From assembly GCF_016612535.1 (NCBI RefSeq), contig NZ_JAENXS010000002.1:2604001-2668000 (forward strand): a stretch of 64,000 bases of DNA, written 5' to 3'. Positions 1 to 8,096 of the stretch are shown here, piece by piece; the first letter of the stretch is position 1; each line of letters starts with the position of its first letter. The notes beneath the pieces were generated by a model. It searched no databases, was not told the DNA's origin, and saw nothing but the letters and a program-made list of their open reading frames with translations. Both the position numbers and the translations under genes were made by a program. The stretch comes from Bradyrhizobium diazoefficiens (lineage in GTDB: Bacteria > Pseudomonadota > Alphaproteobacteria > Rhizobiales > Xanthobacteraceae).

Positions 1-83
1 TCTCCGATGCGATCCGACTTCTCCCTACGGGAGAGGTGGTCGAGTTTGGCGTCAGCACCGCCCGCACAACTCATCCTAACCCA

Positions 84-674
84 TCATTCCCGCACGCGCA
101 GCGCCTCGACCAGCGACTTGAACGCACGGGCGTATTCCGCGCCCGCCCTTGCGATATCCGCGCGCCCGGCGCAGGCGACAGCGGCCTCCGTCACGGCGCC
201 GAGCAGCAGCCGTGCCAGCGGCTCGACCGGCTGCTTTGCGATCAGGCCGGCCTCCATGGCAGCCGCAATCGCGCGTGGCAGCTTGCCGCCAAAGTGCTTG
301 GCATCGATCTCGCGCCAGCGCTCCCACCCGAGCACGGCCGGGCCGTCGCGCAGGATGATCTGACCGGTCGGTCCTTTGGCGGTTGCGGCAAAATAATGCT
401 GGGTGCCGGCGACCGTCGCGGCCAGCACGTCCTTCTCGGCCCGCGCGGTGCTGTCGATCTCGGCGACGAGGTCGCGCGAGACCAGGTCGAACACGGCCTC
501 GAACACCGCCTCCTTGTTCCTAAAGTGATGATAGACCGCCCCCTTGGCGATGCCGGCGCCTTCCGCGATCTCGTCCATCGTCGTCGCGGCAAAGCCTTGC
601 GTCCCGAACAGCCGGCGCGCCGCCGTCAGGATCGCCTCTGTCGTCGCCGCCCGCCGCTCCGCCTGCTTTGCCAT
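84..674 (-). CDS. TetR/AcrR family transcriptional regulator
   Basis: A 196-residue one-component repressor. The N-terminal TetR helix-turn-helix is clear at about residues 33-55 (TTMDEIAEGAGIAKGAVYHH), followed by an all-helical ligand domain of normal length. I chose the ATG at 674 because AGGGA lies about nine bases upstream. The reading frame also runs back to a TTG at 716, but that start abuts its purine-rich tract with no spacing. It is divergent from the SnoaL-like gene at 970, and the palindromes between them (924-953) are the likely operator. The ligand is unknown. Family assignment is firm; control of the neighbour is inferred from layout. Confidence 0.9.
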   Translation of the reverse strand: MAKQAERRAATTEAILTAARRLFGTQGFAATTMDEIAEGAGIAKGAVYHHFRNKEAVFEAVFDLVSRDLVAEIDSTARAEKDVLAATVAGTQHYFAATAKGPTGQIILRDGPAVLGWERWREIDAKHFGGKLPRAIAAAMEAGLIAKQPVEPLARLLLGAVTEAAVACAGRADIARAGAEYARAFKSLVEALRVRE

Positions 675-716
675 GGCGTCCCTGTCTAGCGCAGATCTGG
701 TCGCGGGCTCGCTCAA

Positions 717-832
717 CCTCTCCCGCTTGCGGGGGAGGTCGGCGCGGAGCGCCGGGTGGGGGCTGTCTCCACACTGGGGTTCTCGATTGCGGAGACACCC
801 CCACCCCAGCCCTCCCCCGCAAGCGGGAGAGG
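717..832. repeat. Long GC-rich interspersed palindrome
   Basis: Two arms, CTCTCCCGCTTGCGGGGGAGG near 719 and its reverse complement near 811-831, enclose a second inner pair (GGGTGGGGG near 754 against CCCCCACCC near 798). Transcribed, this would fold into a very long hairpin. It is non-coding and lies between the TetR gene and its divergent neighbour. It resembles the intergenic palindromes scattered through Bradyrhizobium and Rhodopseudomonas genomes. Confidence 0.75.
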
Positions 833-923
833 GAGCCGACTTCCTTTGTGGTCGCGACCTTACCTATCTCATCATCGTCTAATCCAATTCGGCGGACGCA
901 GCCAGTTGACTTTTCGACTGCTG

Positions 924-953
924 GTCGGTATTTACCGACTAACAGTCGGTATT
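924..953. promoter_or_regulatory. Overlapping palindromic operator, probably for the divergent TetR regulator
   Basis: The element GTCGGTATT occurs at 924-932 and again at 945-953, 21 bases apart, with the inverted ACCGAC between them. This creates two overlapping palindromes: TCGGTA-TT-TACCGA at 925-938 and the perfect ACCGACT-AAC-AGTCGGT at 934-950. Two sites two helical turns apart fit binding of two TetR dimers. The site ends 16 bases before the start of the SnoaL-like gene, so binding should block its transcription. Confidence 0.7.
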
Positions 954-969
954 CATCATGAGGTACGCC

Positions 970-1335
970 ATGCCGAGCCGTGACATCGTCGAAGCATTTG
1001 CGAAGCGCCTGGAGGACGGGGAGTTTGTCGAAGCGATCGAGCAGTACTATACGCCCGATGCCGCGACCTACGAGAACAACGCCGCGCCGATAGTCGGCCG
1101 CAACAAGCTCGTTGCCAAGGAGCGCGGCGTGCTGGCGGCCTTCAAAGAGGTCAAGGCCGTTCGCGTCGGGCCGAGCCTGATCGAGGGCGACCATGTCGCC
1201 ACCCGCTGGAGCTTCAGCTTCACCAATGCCGAGGGGGTCATTCGAACGTTGGACGAGATCGCGTGGCAGACCTGGCGGGACGACCAGCTGATCGAGGAGC
1301 GGTTCTATTACGATCCGAAGCAGCTGGGGCGGTAA
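970..1335 (+). CDS. SnoaL-like / NTF2-fold protein
   Basis: A 121-residue protein of the SnoaL/NTF2-like alpha+beta barrel fold. Pattern: an N-terminal helix (FAKRLEDGEFVEAIEQYY), the motif YTPDAATYENN, and C-terminal strands with VATRWSFSF and IAWQTWRDDQLIEERFYYD. Members are small ligand-binding or isomerase/cyclase-type proteins, and the substrate cannot be read from sequence. I prefer the ATG at 970, preceded by GAGG at -8, over the ATG at 958. The divergent TetR gene and the operator at 924-953 suggest ligand-induced expression. Confidence 0.8.
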   Translation: MPSRDIVEAFAKRLEDGEFVEAIEQYYTPDAATYENNAAPIVGRNKLVAKERGVLAAFKEVKAVRVGPSLIEGDHVATRWSFSFTNAEGVIRTLDEIAWQTWRDDQLIEERFYYDPKQLGR

Positions 1336-1480
1336 TTTAGCTGCCTCACAATCCGCTGAGTCACAACAGAGAATAGCCGGCGAGCCCATTCGCGCTTTCC
1401 GGTCCTGTACAACGTCCCGCTCTGAAGCTTGTCGTGGAACGCGGAACCCGGCAAGCTCTTGATCTCCGACTGGAGCGGAA

Positions 1481-2905
1481 ATGTCCTCGCCCGATGATAC
1501 AAATACAACCCCTGACGCAGCCCGCCGGCGGCGAAGGAAGGGCAGCACCCTGCTGCTGATCCTGGCGGTTGGTTTTGTTGTTTTTTGCGCCGCAGCGGGC
1601 GCCCTGTTTTATCTGTTGCGGCCCGCGACGCTCCAGATTGCCGTCGGGCCGGACGGAAGCGACGATCATAAGGTGATTCAGGCCGCCGCCGCGGCTTTCG
1701 CTGCCGAAAGCAGGACAGTGCGGCTGTCTGTGATCACCACCGGCGGTGCGGCCGAAGCTCTCGCACTGCTCGGTGCCGGCAAGGCACAGCTCGCGGTCGG
1801 TCGTGGCGATCTGGAGATGCCTGCCGATGCTCAGGTGGTCGCGGTCTTACGCAAGAACTTCGTCGTGCTCTGGTCGCCTTCCGGACGCGCGGGCAGGACC
1901 TCCAGGAAAAGGCCGGCGGCAATCAAGGAAATTTCCGATCTCGCCGGGCACAGGGTCGGCGTGATCGGTCGGACGCCGGCGAACGCCGCGTTGCTGCGGG
2001 TAATCCTGAGCGCCTCCGGGGTGGAGGCGGACAAGATCGCGGTGACACAGTTTGGCACGGATCAGATCGATGAGCTGGCGCGCGACCCGACGCTCGATGC
2101 ATTCATGACGGTCGGTCCGCTCGACAGCAAGATCACCTCCAGCGCCATCGCCGCGACAGCCCGGGCACGAGGCAAGCCGAAGTTTCTCGCGATCGATACG
2201 TCAGAGGCGATCGCCCTGAAGCACCCGCGTTATGAGTCCGAAGAAATTCCACCCAGCGTATTCAATGCGGAGCCGGCCTGGCCGGATGACAAGGTCGAGA
2301 CGATCAGCGTCAACCACCTCATCATGGCGCAAAAGTCCTTGTCCGAAACCACTGTCGCTGCATTTTTCCGGCAGTTGTTCGCCGTTCGTCAGGTGATTGC
2401 CCGCGACGCGCCGGGCGTTGCCCACATCGCCAAGCCGGACACCGAGCGGGACGCCGAATTGCAGGTGCATCGCGGAGCGGCAGCCGTCATCGACGGCACG
2501 GAACGCACCTTCCTCGACAAATACGGCGATTACTTCTGGTTCGTGCTCCTGCTGCTCTCCGGGATCGGTTCGGCCGGCGCCTGGTTGCGCCACTATTTGA
2601 ATCGGGACGAAAGGGACGAAAACACCGGCCACCGCAACAGAATCATGGCCATGGTTTCCGAGGTGCGCAGCGCGGAATCCGACCAGAAGCTTTTCGAGAT
2701 GCAACGGGAGATCGACGTCATCATCGGTCAAACGCTCGAATGCTACGATGACGGCGCCATCGAAGAAGAGGAACTTGCCGCCTTTGGTCTGGTGCTCGAG
2801 CTGTTCGATCACGCAGTCGTCGAGAGGCGGGCGGTATTGCGAGCGGGCGCGCTCGAACCTGTTCGCGGCGGGACAGTCAATCGCAGTCTCCCGTCTCCAC
2901 GATAA
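1481..2905 (+). CDS. TAXI-family TRAP transporter solute-binding protein, membrane anchored
   Basis: A 474-residue protein. An N-terminal Arg-rich cytoplasmic stretch is followed by a membrane helix (about 22-47), then a periplasmic binding domain of the TAXI type (starting LQIAVGPDG, with the typical GGAAEALALLGAGKAQLAVG stretch). A second membrane helix lies near residues 347-365, with a charged cytoplasmic tail of about 100 residues. Classical TAXI proteins are free periplasmic subunits, so this two-helix anchored form may act as a sensor or scaffold. No TRAP permease genes lie beside it. GGAG precedes the ATG by about nine bases. The ligand is unknown. Confidence 0.8.
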   Translation: MSSPDDTNTTPDAARRRRRKGSTLLLILAVGFVVFCAAAGALFYLLRPATLQIAVGPDGSDDHKVIQAAAAAFAAESRTVRLSVITTGGAAEALALLGAGKAQLAVGRGDLEMPADAQVVAVLRKNFVVLWSPSGRAGRTSRKRPAAIKEISDLAGHRVGVIGRTPANAALLRVILSASGVEADKIAVTQFGTDQIDELARDPTLDAFMTVGPLDSKITSSAIAATARARGKPKFLAIDTSEAIALKHPRYESEEIPPSVFNAEPAWPDDKVETISVNHLIMAQKSLSETTVAAFFRQLFAVRQVIARDAPGVAHIAKPDTERDAELQVHRGAAAVIDGTERTFLDKYGDYFWFVLLLLSGIGSAGAWLRHYLNRDERDENTGHRNRIMAMVSEVRSAESDQKLFEMQREIDVIIGQTLECYDDGAIEEEELAAFGLVLELFDHAVVERRAVLRAGALEPVRGGTVNRSLPSPR

Positions 2906-2925
2906 CGGCCAGCAGGCATATCGCC

Positions 2926-3906
2926 TCAGACCGCGTCCGCCCGCAGCAGCGTGTCCACGGTGATGGTGCCGCGCGCGCGCGATACGCAGGCGCAGATCTT
3001 TTCGTTACTTTGCTTCTGATGGTCGCTGAAGAAGACGTCGCGATGGTCGATCTCGCCGTCGACGGCAACGACATCGATAGCGCAGAGGCCGCATTCGCCG
3101 CGCTTGCAATCGGATATCACCTCAAAACCGCTGGCGTTGAGGACATCAAGCATCGAGCGCTCGCGCGGGATTTCGAGCTCGACATCGGAGCCCTTCAGGC
3201 GCACCCGAAAGGTCTCGGTCGGCAGCGTGCCGCTGGAGCCGAAGGTCTCGTAGCGGAGATCGGGAAGCGGATGGCCGGCGCCGATCCAGGCGTGGCGCGC
3301 GGCATCGAGCATCCGCATCGGGCCGCAGAACAGCGTCAGAGCGCCCTTCGGCAATGACGCGAACAAGGCATCGAGATCGAGCCGCTGATCCTCGTCGCTG
3401 GCATGGACGACCAGCCGGTCACCAAGCAGGCTCGAGAGATCATCGAGATACGCGGCATCCGCACGCCCGCGCACGGCATAATGCAGGGTGACATCCGCGC
3501 CGCGCCGCACCAGTGCCTGCGCGGCACCGAGGATCGGCGTGATGCCGATGCCACCGGCGATCAGGCAATAGTTTTGGCGCGCCCAATCGACTGCGAGCAG
3601 CGATGCGGGCTTCGTGATATCGAGCCGCGCGCCGGGCACGAGCTGCCACATGTAGCGCGAGCCGCCGCGGGAATCATCAGTGCGGCGCACCGCGATCTTG
3701 AATCCGACTGGCGAGGCCTCGCCGACCAGCGAATAGGACCGCGTCTCCGGCAAGCCGTCGATGGTCACGCTGACATTGATGTGGCTGCCGACGGGATAGG
3801 CGGCACCGTCGAACTGATCGGGGCGGATCAGGAATTCGCGGATGCCGGGGGCGAGATCGCGAGTCGAGACGAGCGTGGCCGGAATCCAGGTTTCGATGAA
3901 GCGCAT
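2926..3906 (-). CDS. vanB: VanB-type ferredoxin reductase (PDR/VanB family)
   Basis: A 326-residue electron-transfer partner of a Rieske oxygenase. It has an N-terminal flavin-binding barrel with the RSYSL motif, an NAD-binding domain with GGIGITPIL, and a C-terminal plant-type 2Fe-2S domain with ligands in CKRGECGLC plus a later Cys (KICACVSR). This order and length match vanillate O-demethylase reductase VanB. It is the third gene of a minus-strand operon after the oxygenase and a GntR regulator, with a gap of about ten bases. The symbol reflects the family; the substrate of this copy could be another methoxylated or sulfonated aromatic acid. Confidence 0.85.
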   Translation of the reverse strand: MRFIETWIPATLVSTRDLAPGIREFLIRPDQFDGAAYPVGSHINVSVTIDGLPETRSYSLVGEASPVGFKIAVRRTDDSRGGSRYMWQLVPGARLDITKPASLLAVDWARQNYCLIAGGIGITPILGAAQALVRRGADVTLHYAVRGRADAAYLDDLSSLLGDRLVVHASDEDQRLDLDALFASLPKGALTLFCGPMRMLDAARHAWIGAGHPLPDLRYETFGSSGTLPTETFRVRLKGSDVELEIPRERSMLDVLNASGFEVISDCKRGECGLCAIDVVAVDGEIDHRDVFFSDHQKQSNEKICACVSRARGTITVDTLLRADAV

Positions 3907-3916
3907 GACGCGTCCC

Positions 3917-4663
3917 TCAATCGGTTGCGGTCTTGATCAGCGCGAGCGCCGGCAAGAGGTCGAGATGGGTGCGGTTGCGCAGTGCGAGCCTCAAGTTTCG
4001 GACGGCAAGCCGCGCATGCTCGCGCATCACGGCCTCGGCGCGCGCACCTTCGCGGTTCTCGATGGCGTCGATCACGACGCGGTGGTGCTCCTGCCCGATG
4101 ATCAGGATCTGCTGCGCCTCCGGCAGCGCCGACTGCGCCATCACGAAGCCGCTGGGCGAGGCGAACGGCAGCGCCGAGGCGCGGTCGATCTGCCGGATCA
4201 CGGGCGGGCTGCGCGACAATTCGGTGAGCAGCGCATGGAAGCGCGCGTTCAGCGCGACATAGGAGGAGAAGGCTTCGATCGAGATCGGCACCTGGCGCAG
4301 CAATTCGTCGATCGCGGCGAGACATTCCTTCAGCGGCTCGAGCTCGCGTGCGGAGACGCCACGCTCGGCGGCGAAGCGCGCAGCGAGGCCTTCCAGCGTG
4401 CCGCGCAGCTCGATGGAATCGGAGATGTCGCGCTCCGAAAACGCCTTCACCATGAAGCCGCCGGAAGGGATCGCTTCCAACAGCCCCTCCTCCTCCAGCC
4501 GCACCAGCGCCATGCGCACCGGCGTGCGCGAGGCGCCGGTGGTCTCCACCGCCTGAAGCTCGGAGATGCGCTCGCCGGGGCGCAACGAGCCCGCGAGGAT
4601 CTGGTCGCGCAGCGCGAGCTGTGCCTTCACCGTCTGCGAGACGGAGCGGTCGACCTCGGCCAT
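3917..4663 (-). CDS. GntR-family regulator, FadR/VanR (FCD) type
   Basis: A 248-residue repressor. The N-terminal winged helix-turn-helix (about 10-75) contains LRDQILAGSLRPGERISE and SRTPVRMALVRLEEEGLL. A helical FCD ligand domain fills the rest. It lies between the oxygenase (3 bases after its stop) and the reductase, so all three are probably co-transcribed. VanR proteins that control vanAB belong to this family, so autoregulation through the inverted repeat at 5736-5756 is likely. The inducer is inferred to be the oxygenase substrate. Confidence 0.88.
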   Translation of the reverse strand: MAEVDRSVSQTVKAQLALRDQILAGSLRPGERISELQAVETTGASRTPVRMALVRLEEEGLLEAIPSGGFMVKAFSERDISDSIELRGTLEGLAARFAAERGVSARELEPLKECLAAIDELLRQVPISIEAFSSYVALNARFHALLTELSRSPPVIRQIDRASALPFASPSGFVMAQSALPEAQQILIIGQEHHRVVIDAIENREGARAEAVMREHARLAVRNLRLALRNRTHLDLLPALALIKTATD

Positions 4664-4666
4664 GCT

Positions 4667-5716
4667 CTACTCCGCGGCCTTGAGATGCTGCGGGGCGTTC
4701 TCCTTCGCCACCATCTTGTCGATCAGCTTGCGCGTCCACATCGCGCCGGCATCGATGTTGAGATTGTAGAAGATGCGATCGGGGTTCTCGTCGATCGCGC
4801 GCTGCTGCGCTTCCAGGATCAGCTCGTCCTCGTGGAAGATGCCGGAGACGCCCTCGCGGATCTCGGTGGTGATGCGCTGCTCACCGATCTGGTAATTGCG
4901 GACAAAGGCCCAGAAGTAATGGCAGGTCTTCTCGGTCTCCGGCGTGACGGTGTTGAGCACGAAGCCGTTGACGCCCTGCGAGCGGTCGCCTTCCGGCGCG
5001 CCGGTGCCTGATGGAGCCACGCCGACATCGATCGCGATGGTGCACGGGGCTTCGAAGCGGATGATCTGCCAGCGGTCGACGAGGCCGGACTTGCCGAGTT
5101 GCTTGGCCCAGAACGGCGGCGCCTCGATGCCGCGCATCCAGCGCGTCACGGTCACCGTCTTCTCGCCATGGGTGACGTCGAACGGCGCTTCCGCCACCGC
5201 CTCGTTGCCGATGGAGGAGCCGTGCACGAAGGTCTCGTGGGTGAGGTCCATGAGGTTGTCGAGCACGAGGCGGTAGTCGCAGGCAACGCGGATGGTCTTG
5301 CCGTCGCCGGCCCAGGCGGGATCGTGATTCCAGTGCATGTCCGGCACCAGCGCGGGATCGGCGAGCGCGGGATCGCCCATCCAGAGCCAGATGTAGCGGT
5401 GACGCTCGACCACGGGATAGGCGCGGACGCAGGCCGACGGGTTGATGGTCTCCTGCGAGGGCATGAAGGTGCAGCGGCCCTGCGCATTATATTTCAGACC
5501 ATGATAGCCGCAGACGACGGTGTCGCCTTCGAGCCGGCCCTTGGACAGCGGCACCAGGCGATGCCAGCAGGCGTCCTCGAGTGCGGTCACGGAGCCGTCG
5601 GCCTTGCGGTACATCACGACGTGCTTGCCGCAGATCGTCCGCGGCAACAGCGCCGGCTTGACGTCAGCATCCCAGGCGGCGGCGTACCAGGCGTTCATCG
5701 GGAAGAGTTTTGTCAC
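4667..5716 (-). CDS. vanA: VanA-type Rieske non-heme iron oxygenase, alpha subunit
   Basis: A 349-residue oxygenase. The Rieske 2Fe-2S ligands are C50-W-H52 and C69-G-Y-H72. The mononuclear iron site follows in the form DNLMDLTHETFVH, with the usual Asp/His pattern. Length and motifs fit VanA-like O-demethylases, which remove a methyl group as formaldehyde using electrons from the VanB partner. It is first in an operon with the GntR regulator and the reductase. Paralogues acting on other aromatic acids are common in soil bacteria, so the exact substrate is uncertain. Confidence 0.85.
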   Translation of the reverse strand: MTKLFPMNAWYAAAWDADVKPALLPRTICGKHVVMYRKADGSVTALEDACWHRLVPLSKGRLEGDTVVCGYHGLKYNAQGRCTFMPSQETINPSACVRAYPVVERHRYIWLWMGDPALADPALVPDMHWNHDPAWAGDGKTIRVACDYRLVLDNLMDLTHETFVHGSSIGNEAVAEAPFDVTHGEKTVTVTRWMRGIEAPPFWAKQLGKSGLVDRWQIIRFEAPCTIAIDVGVAPSGTGAPEGDRSQGVNGFVLNTVTPETEKTCHYFWAFVRNYQIGEQRITTEIREGVSGIFHEDELILEAQQRAIDENPDRIFYNLNIDAGAMWTRKLIDKMVAKENAPQHLKAAE

Positions 5717-5735
5717 CGGCGATCTCCCAGAGCTG

Positions 5736-5756
5736 TTGTATGCGTTATGTATACAA
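5736..5756. promoter_or_regulatory. Inverted repeat upstream of vanA, likely GntR operator
   Basis: TTGTAT and ATACAA face each other across nine bases, 20 bases upstream of the vanA start. The overlapping core TGTATACA (5748-5755) recurs at 5821-5828, about 73 bases further upstream. Two AT-rich copies in a GC-rich genome suit a GntR-family repressor controlling its own operon. The link to the regulator at 3917-4663 is inferred. Confidence 0.55.
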
Positions 5757-5859
5757 TAGCGCAGGGACGGAATGGTTCAAGCCGAATATTTACGTACTAT
5801 AATACCTACATGGATATTAGTGTATACATAGTTGATATTAGCAGCGCACCCCGCCGTCA

Positions 5860-5935
5860 TGCCCGGGCTTGTCCCGGCCATCCACGCGTTGATACGCGGC
5901 ACGAATAACGTGGATGCCCGGGACAAGCCCGGGCA
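5860..5935. repeat. Interspersed palindrome, long hairpin
   Basis: TGCCCGGGCTTGTCCCGG followed by CCATCCACG (5860-5886) is mirrored almost perfectly by CGTGGATG followed by CCCGGGACAAGCCCGGGCA (5909-5935). It sits between the convergent-side end of pgm and the vanA promoter. This family of hairpins is widespread between genes in Bradyrhizobium. It might also terminate pgm transcription, but there is no T-run. Confidence 0.75.
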
Positions 5936-5986
5936 CGACGACCCTCTCGCGAATGCACAGCCGTGATTGTTCTGCGGTTGGGAGCC

Positions 5987-7633
5987 CTACGCCCCAAACA
6001 CCTTCTTCAGTCCCGCCTGGGCTTCTTCCTGGATTCGCTTCAGGTGCGCGGTGCTGCGGAAACTTTCCGCGTAGATCTTGTAGACATCCTCGGTGCCGGA
6101 GGGCCGTGCGGCGAACCAGCCGAAATCGGTCTCGACCTTGATGCCGCCGAACGGCTGGCCGTTGCCGGGCGCCTTGCTCAGGGTGGCGCGGACGGGATCG
6201 CCGGCGAGATCCCTGAGGCCGAGTTGCTCGGGCGTGATGGACTTCAAGATGTTCTTCTGCGGCGTCGTGGCGGCGACGTCGATGCGCGCATAGTGGGGCA
6301 CGCCGAGCTCGGCGGTGAGATCGCCAAAGAGCTGGCTCGGATCGCGGCCGGTCTTCGCCATGATCTCGGCGGCGAGCAGGCCGAGGATGATGCCGTCCTT
6401 GTCGGTCGTCCACACCGTGCCGTCGCGGCGCAGGAACGAGGCCCCTGCACTCTCCTCGCCCCCAAAACCGAAACCGCCCGTGAGGAGACCATCGACGAAC
6501 CATTTGAAGCCGACCGGCGTCTCGACCAGCTTGCGGCCGAGCTTTTTCGCGACACGGTCGATGATCGAACTCGACACCACGGTCTTGCCGATCGCAGCAC
6601 TCCCGCCCCAGTTCGGGCGGTGCGCGAACAGATAGAAAATCGCGGTCGCCAGATAATGGTTCGGGTTCATCAGGCCGCCGGTGCGGGTGACGATGCCGTG
6701 GCGGTCGGCGTCGGTGTCGTTGGCGAAAGCGACGTCGAAGCGGTCGCGCATCGCGATCAGGCTCGCCATCGCGTAAGGCGAGGAGCAGTCCATGCGGATC
6801 TTGCCGTCCCAGTCCACCGTCATGAAGCGGAAGGTCGGGTCGATCGCCTCGTTCACGACCGTGGCCTTCAGGCCGTAGCGCTCGATGATTGGATGCCAGT
6901 AATGCACAGCCGCGCCGCCGAGCGGATCGATGCCGATATTGATGCCGGCGGATTTGACCAGATCGAGATCGACGACGTTGCCGAGGTCGGCAACATAGGG
7001 CGTGATGAAGTCGTAGGCGTGGACGTTCGCTGACTTCAGCGCCTTGGCATAGTCGATGCGCTTCACGCCCTTGAGGCCATCGGCGAGATAGGCGTTGGCG
7101 CGCTTCTCGACGACAGAGGTCGCATCCGTGTCGGCCGGCCCGCCATGCGGCGGATTGTATTTGTAGCCGCCGTCCTCGGGGGGATTGTGCGAGGGCGTGA
7201 CGACAACGCCATCGGCGAGACCCGAGGTGCGACCCTTGTTGTAGGTCAGGATCGCATGCGAGATCACCGGCGTCGGGGTGTAGCCGCCGTCCTTGTCGAT
7301 CATGATGTCGACGCCGTTGGCCGCGAATACCTCGACCGCGCTGGCGAGCGCAGGCTCCGCCAGCGCATGGGTGTCGATGCCGATGAAGAGCGGACCGGTC
7401 AGCCCCTTCTCTTGTCTGTAGTCACAAATGGCCTGCGTGGTCGCGAGGATGTGACCCTCGTTGAAACTGTTCTTGAACGAGGTGCCGCGGTGCCCGGAGG
7501 TGCCGAACGCCACCCGCTGCGCCGGGTCCGCCGCATCCGGCTTGCCAGCGAAATAGGCCGTCACCAGCCGCGGAATGTTGGCGAGCGCGTCCGGCGAAAC
7601 CAGTTTGCCCGCCGCGGGATGAACATCAGCCAC
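5987..7633 (-). CDS. pgm: Phosphoglucomutase (alpha-D-glucose phosphate-specific)
   Basis: Interconverts glucose 6-phosphate and glucose 1-phosphate, the entry to UDP-glucose, UDP-glucuronate and exopolysaccharide precursors. Visible motifs: substrate-binding FGTSGHRG near the N-terminus, the phosphoserine loop VVTPSHNPP, the metal loop NDTDADRHG, and C-terminal [17 protein letters not shown], which binds phosphate. I place the start at the GTG at 7633 because GAGGA lies about nine bases upstream and the protein (548 residues) then matches the usual length of Pgm. An upstream ATG at 7675 would add 14 residues. It probably supplies the exopolysaccharide locus further along the window. Confidence 0.95.
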   Translation of the reverse strand: MADVHPAAGKLVSPDALANIPRLVTAYFAGKPDAADPAQRVAFGTSGHRGTSFKNSFNEGHILATTQAICDYRQEKGLTGPLFIGIDTHALAEPALASAVEVFAANGVDIMIDKDGGYTPTPVISHAILTYNKGRTSGLADGVVVTPSHNPPEDGGYKYNPPHGGPADTDATSVVEKRANAYLADGLKGVKRIDYAKALKSANVHAYDFITPYVADLGNVVDLDLVKSAGINIGIDPLGGAAVHYWHPIIERYGLKATVVNEAIDPTFRFMTVDWDGKIRMDCSSPYAMASLIAMRDRFDVAFANDTDADRHGIVTRTGGLMNPNHYLATAIFYLFAHRPNWGGSAAIGKTVVSSSIIDRVAKKLGRKLVETPVGFKWFVDGLLTGGFGFGGEESAGASFLRRDGTVWTTDKDGIILGLLAAEIMAKTGRDPSQLFGDLTAELGVPHYARIDVAATTPQKNILKSITPEQLGLRDLAGDPVRATLSKAPGNGQPFGGIKVETDFGWFAARPSGTEDVYKIYAESFRSTAHLKRIQEEAQAGLKKVFGA

Positions 7634-7748
7634 TGAAATGTCCTCGTCATTATCAAATCGTCCGGCCAACACCATAGCACCGGGCTGACACCCGCCAACC
7701 CAAAAGCCCTTCGGTCGCGGTCAGCAACAAACGGCCGCATTTGGGCTG

Positions 7749-7988
7749 ATGAATAGGGGCATGACCATTCTCGCAACGGCGCTGCTGCTCGCCGGTTCCT
7801 TGGCCAGTTCCTTGGCGTTCTCGTCCCCGGGACATTTCGGGGCCGCGGACCTCGAACCCAATCCGATGCTGCGCAACGCGGCCGTCGACCACGACCTCGC
7901 GAGGGTGAAACGGCGGATCGAACGGGCCCTGCACGAAGGTGCAGCCGATGCTCCCGGAGCGCCTGTGCCTGCGGGCATTTCGCGTTGA
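7749..7988 (+). CDS. Small exported hypothetical protein
   Basis: A 79-residue protein with a hydrophobic N-terminal segment resembling a signal peptide (ILATALLLAGSLASSLAFS), then a charged region LARVKRRIERALHEG and a Pro/Ala-rich tail. I recognise no domain. A second in-frame ATG at 7761 is possible; the TAGGGG before it is very close. It lies alone between pgm and the hydrolase gene. Confidence 0.5.
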   Translation: MNRGMTILATALLLAGSLASSLAFSSPGHFGAADLEPNPMLRNAAVDHDLARVKRRIERALHEGAADAPGAPVPAGISR

Positions 7989-8096
7989 CGTGCCGCACCG
8001 GCCCCATCGCGGTGACCGCTGACGGGCCGGCCGCCCCATGCACGCGCTGGATTATGCTATGGTTTTGAGGCGTCCCGGCCCCTCGAATCGCGCCCC

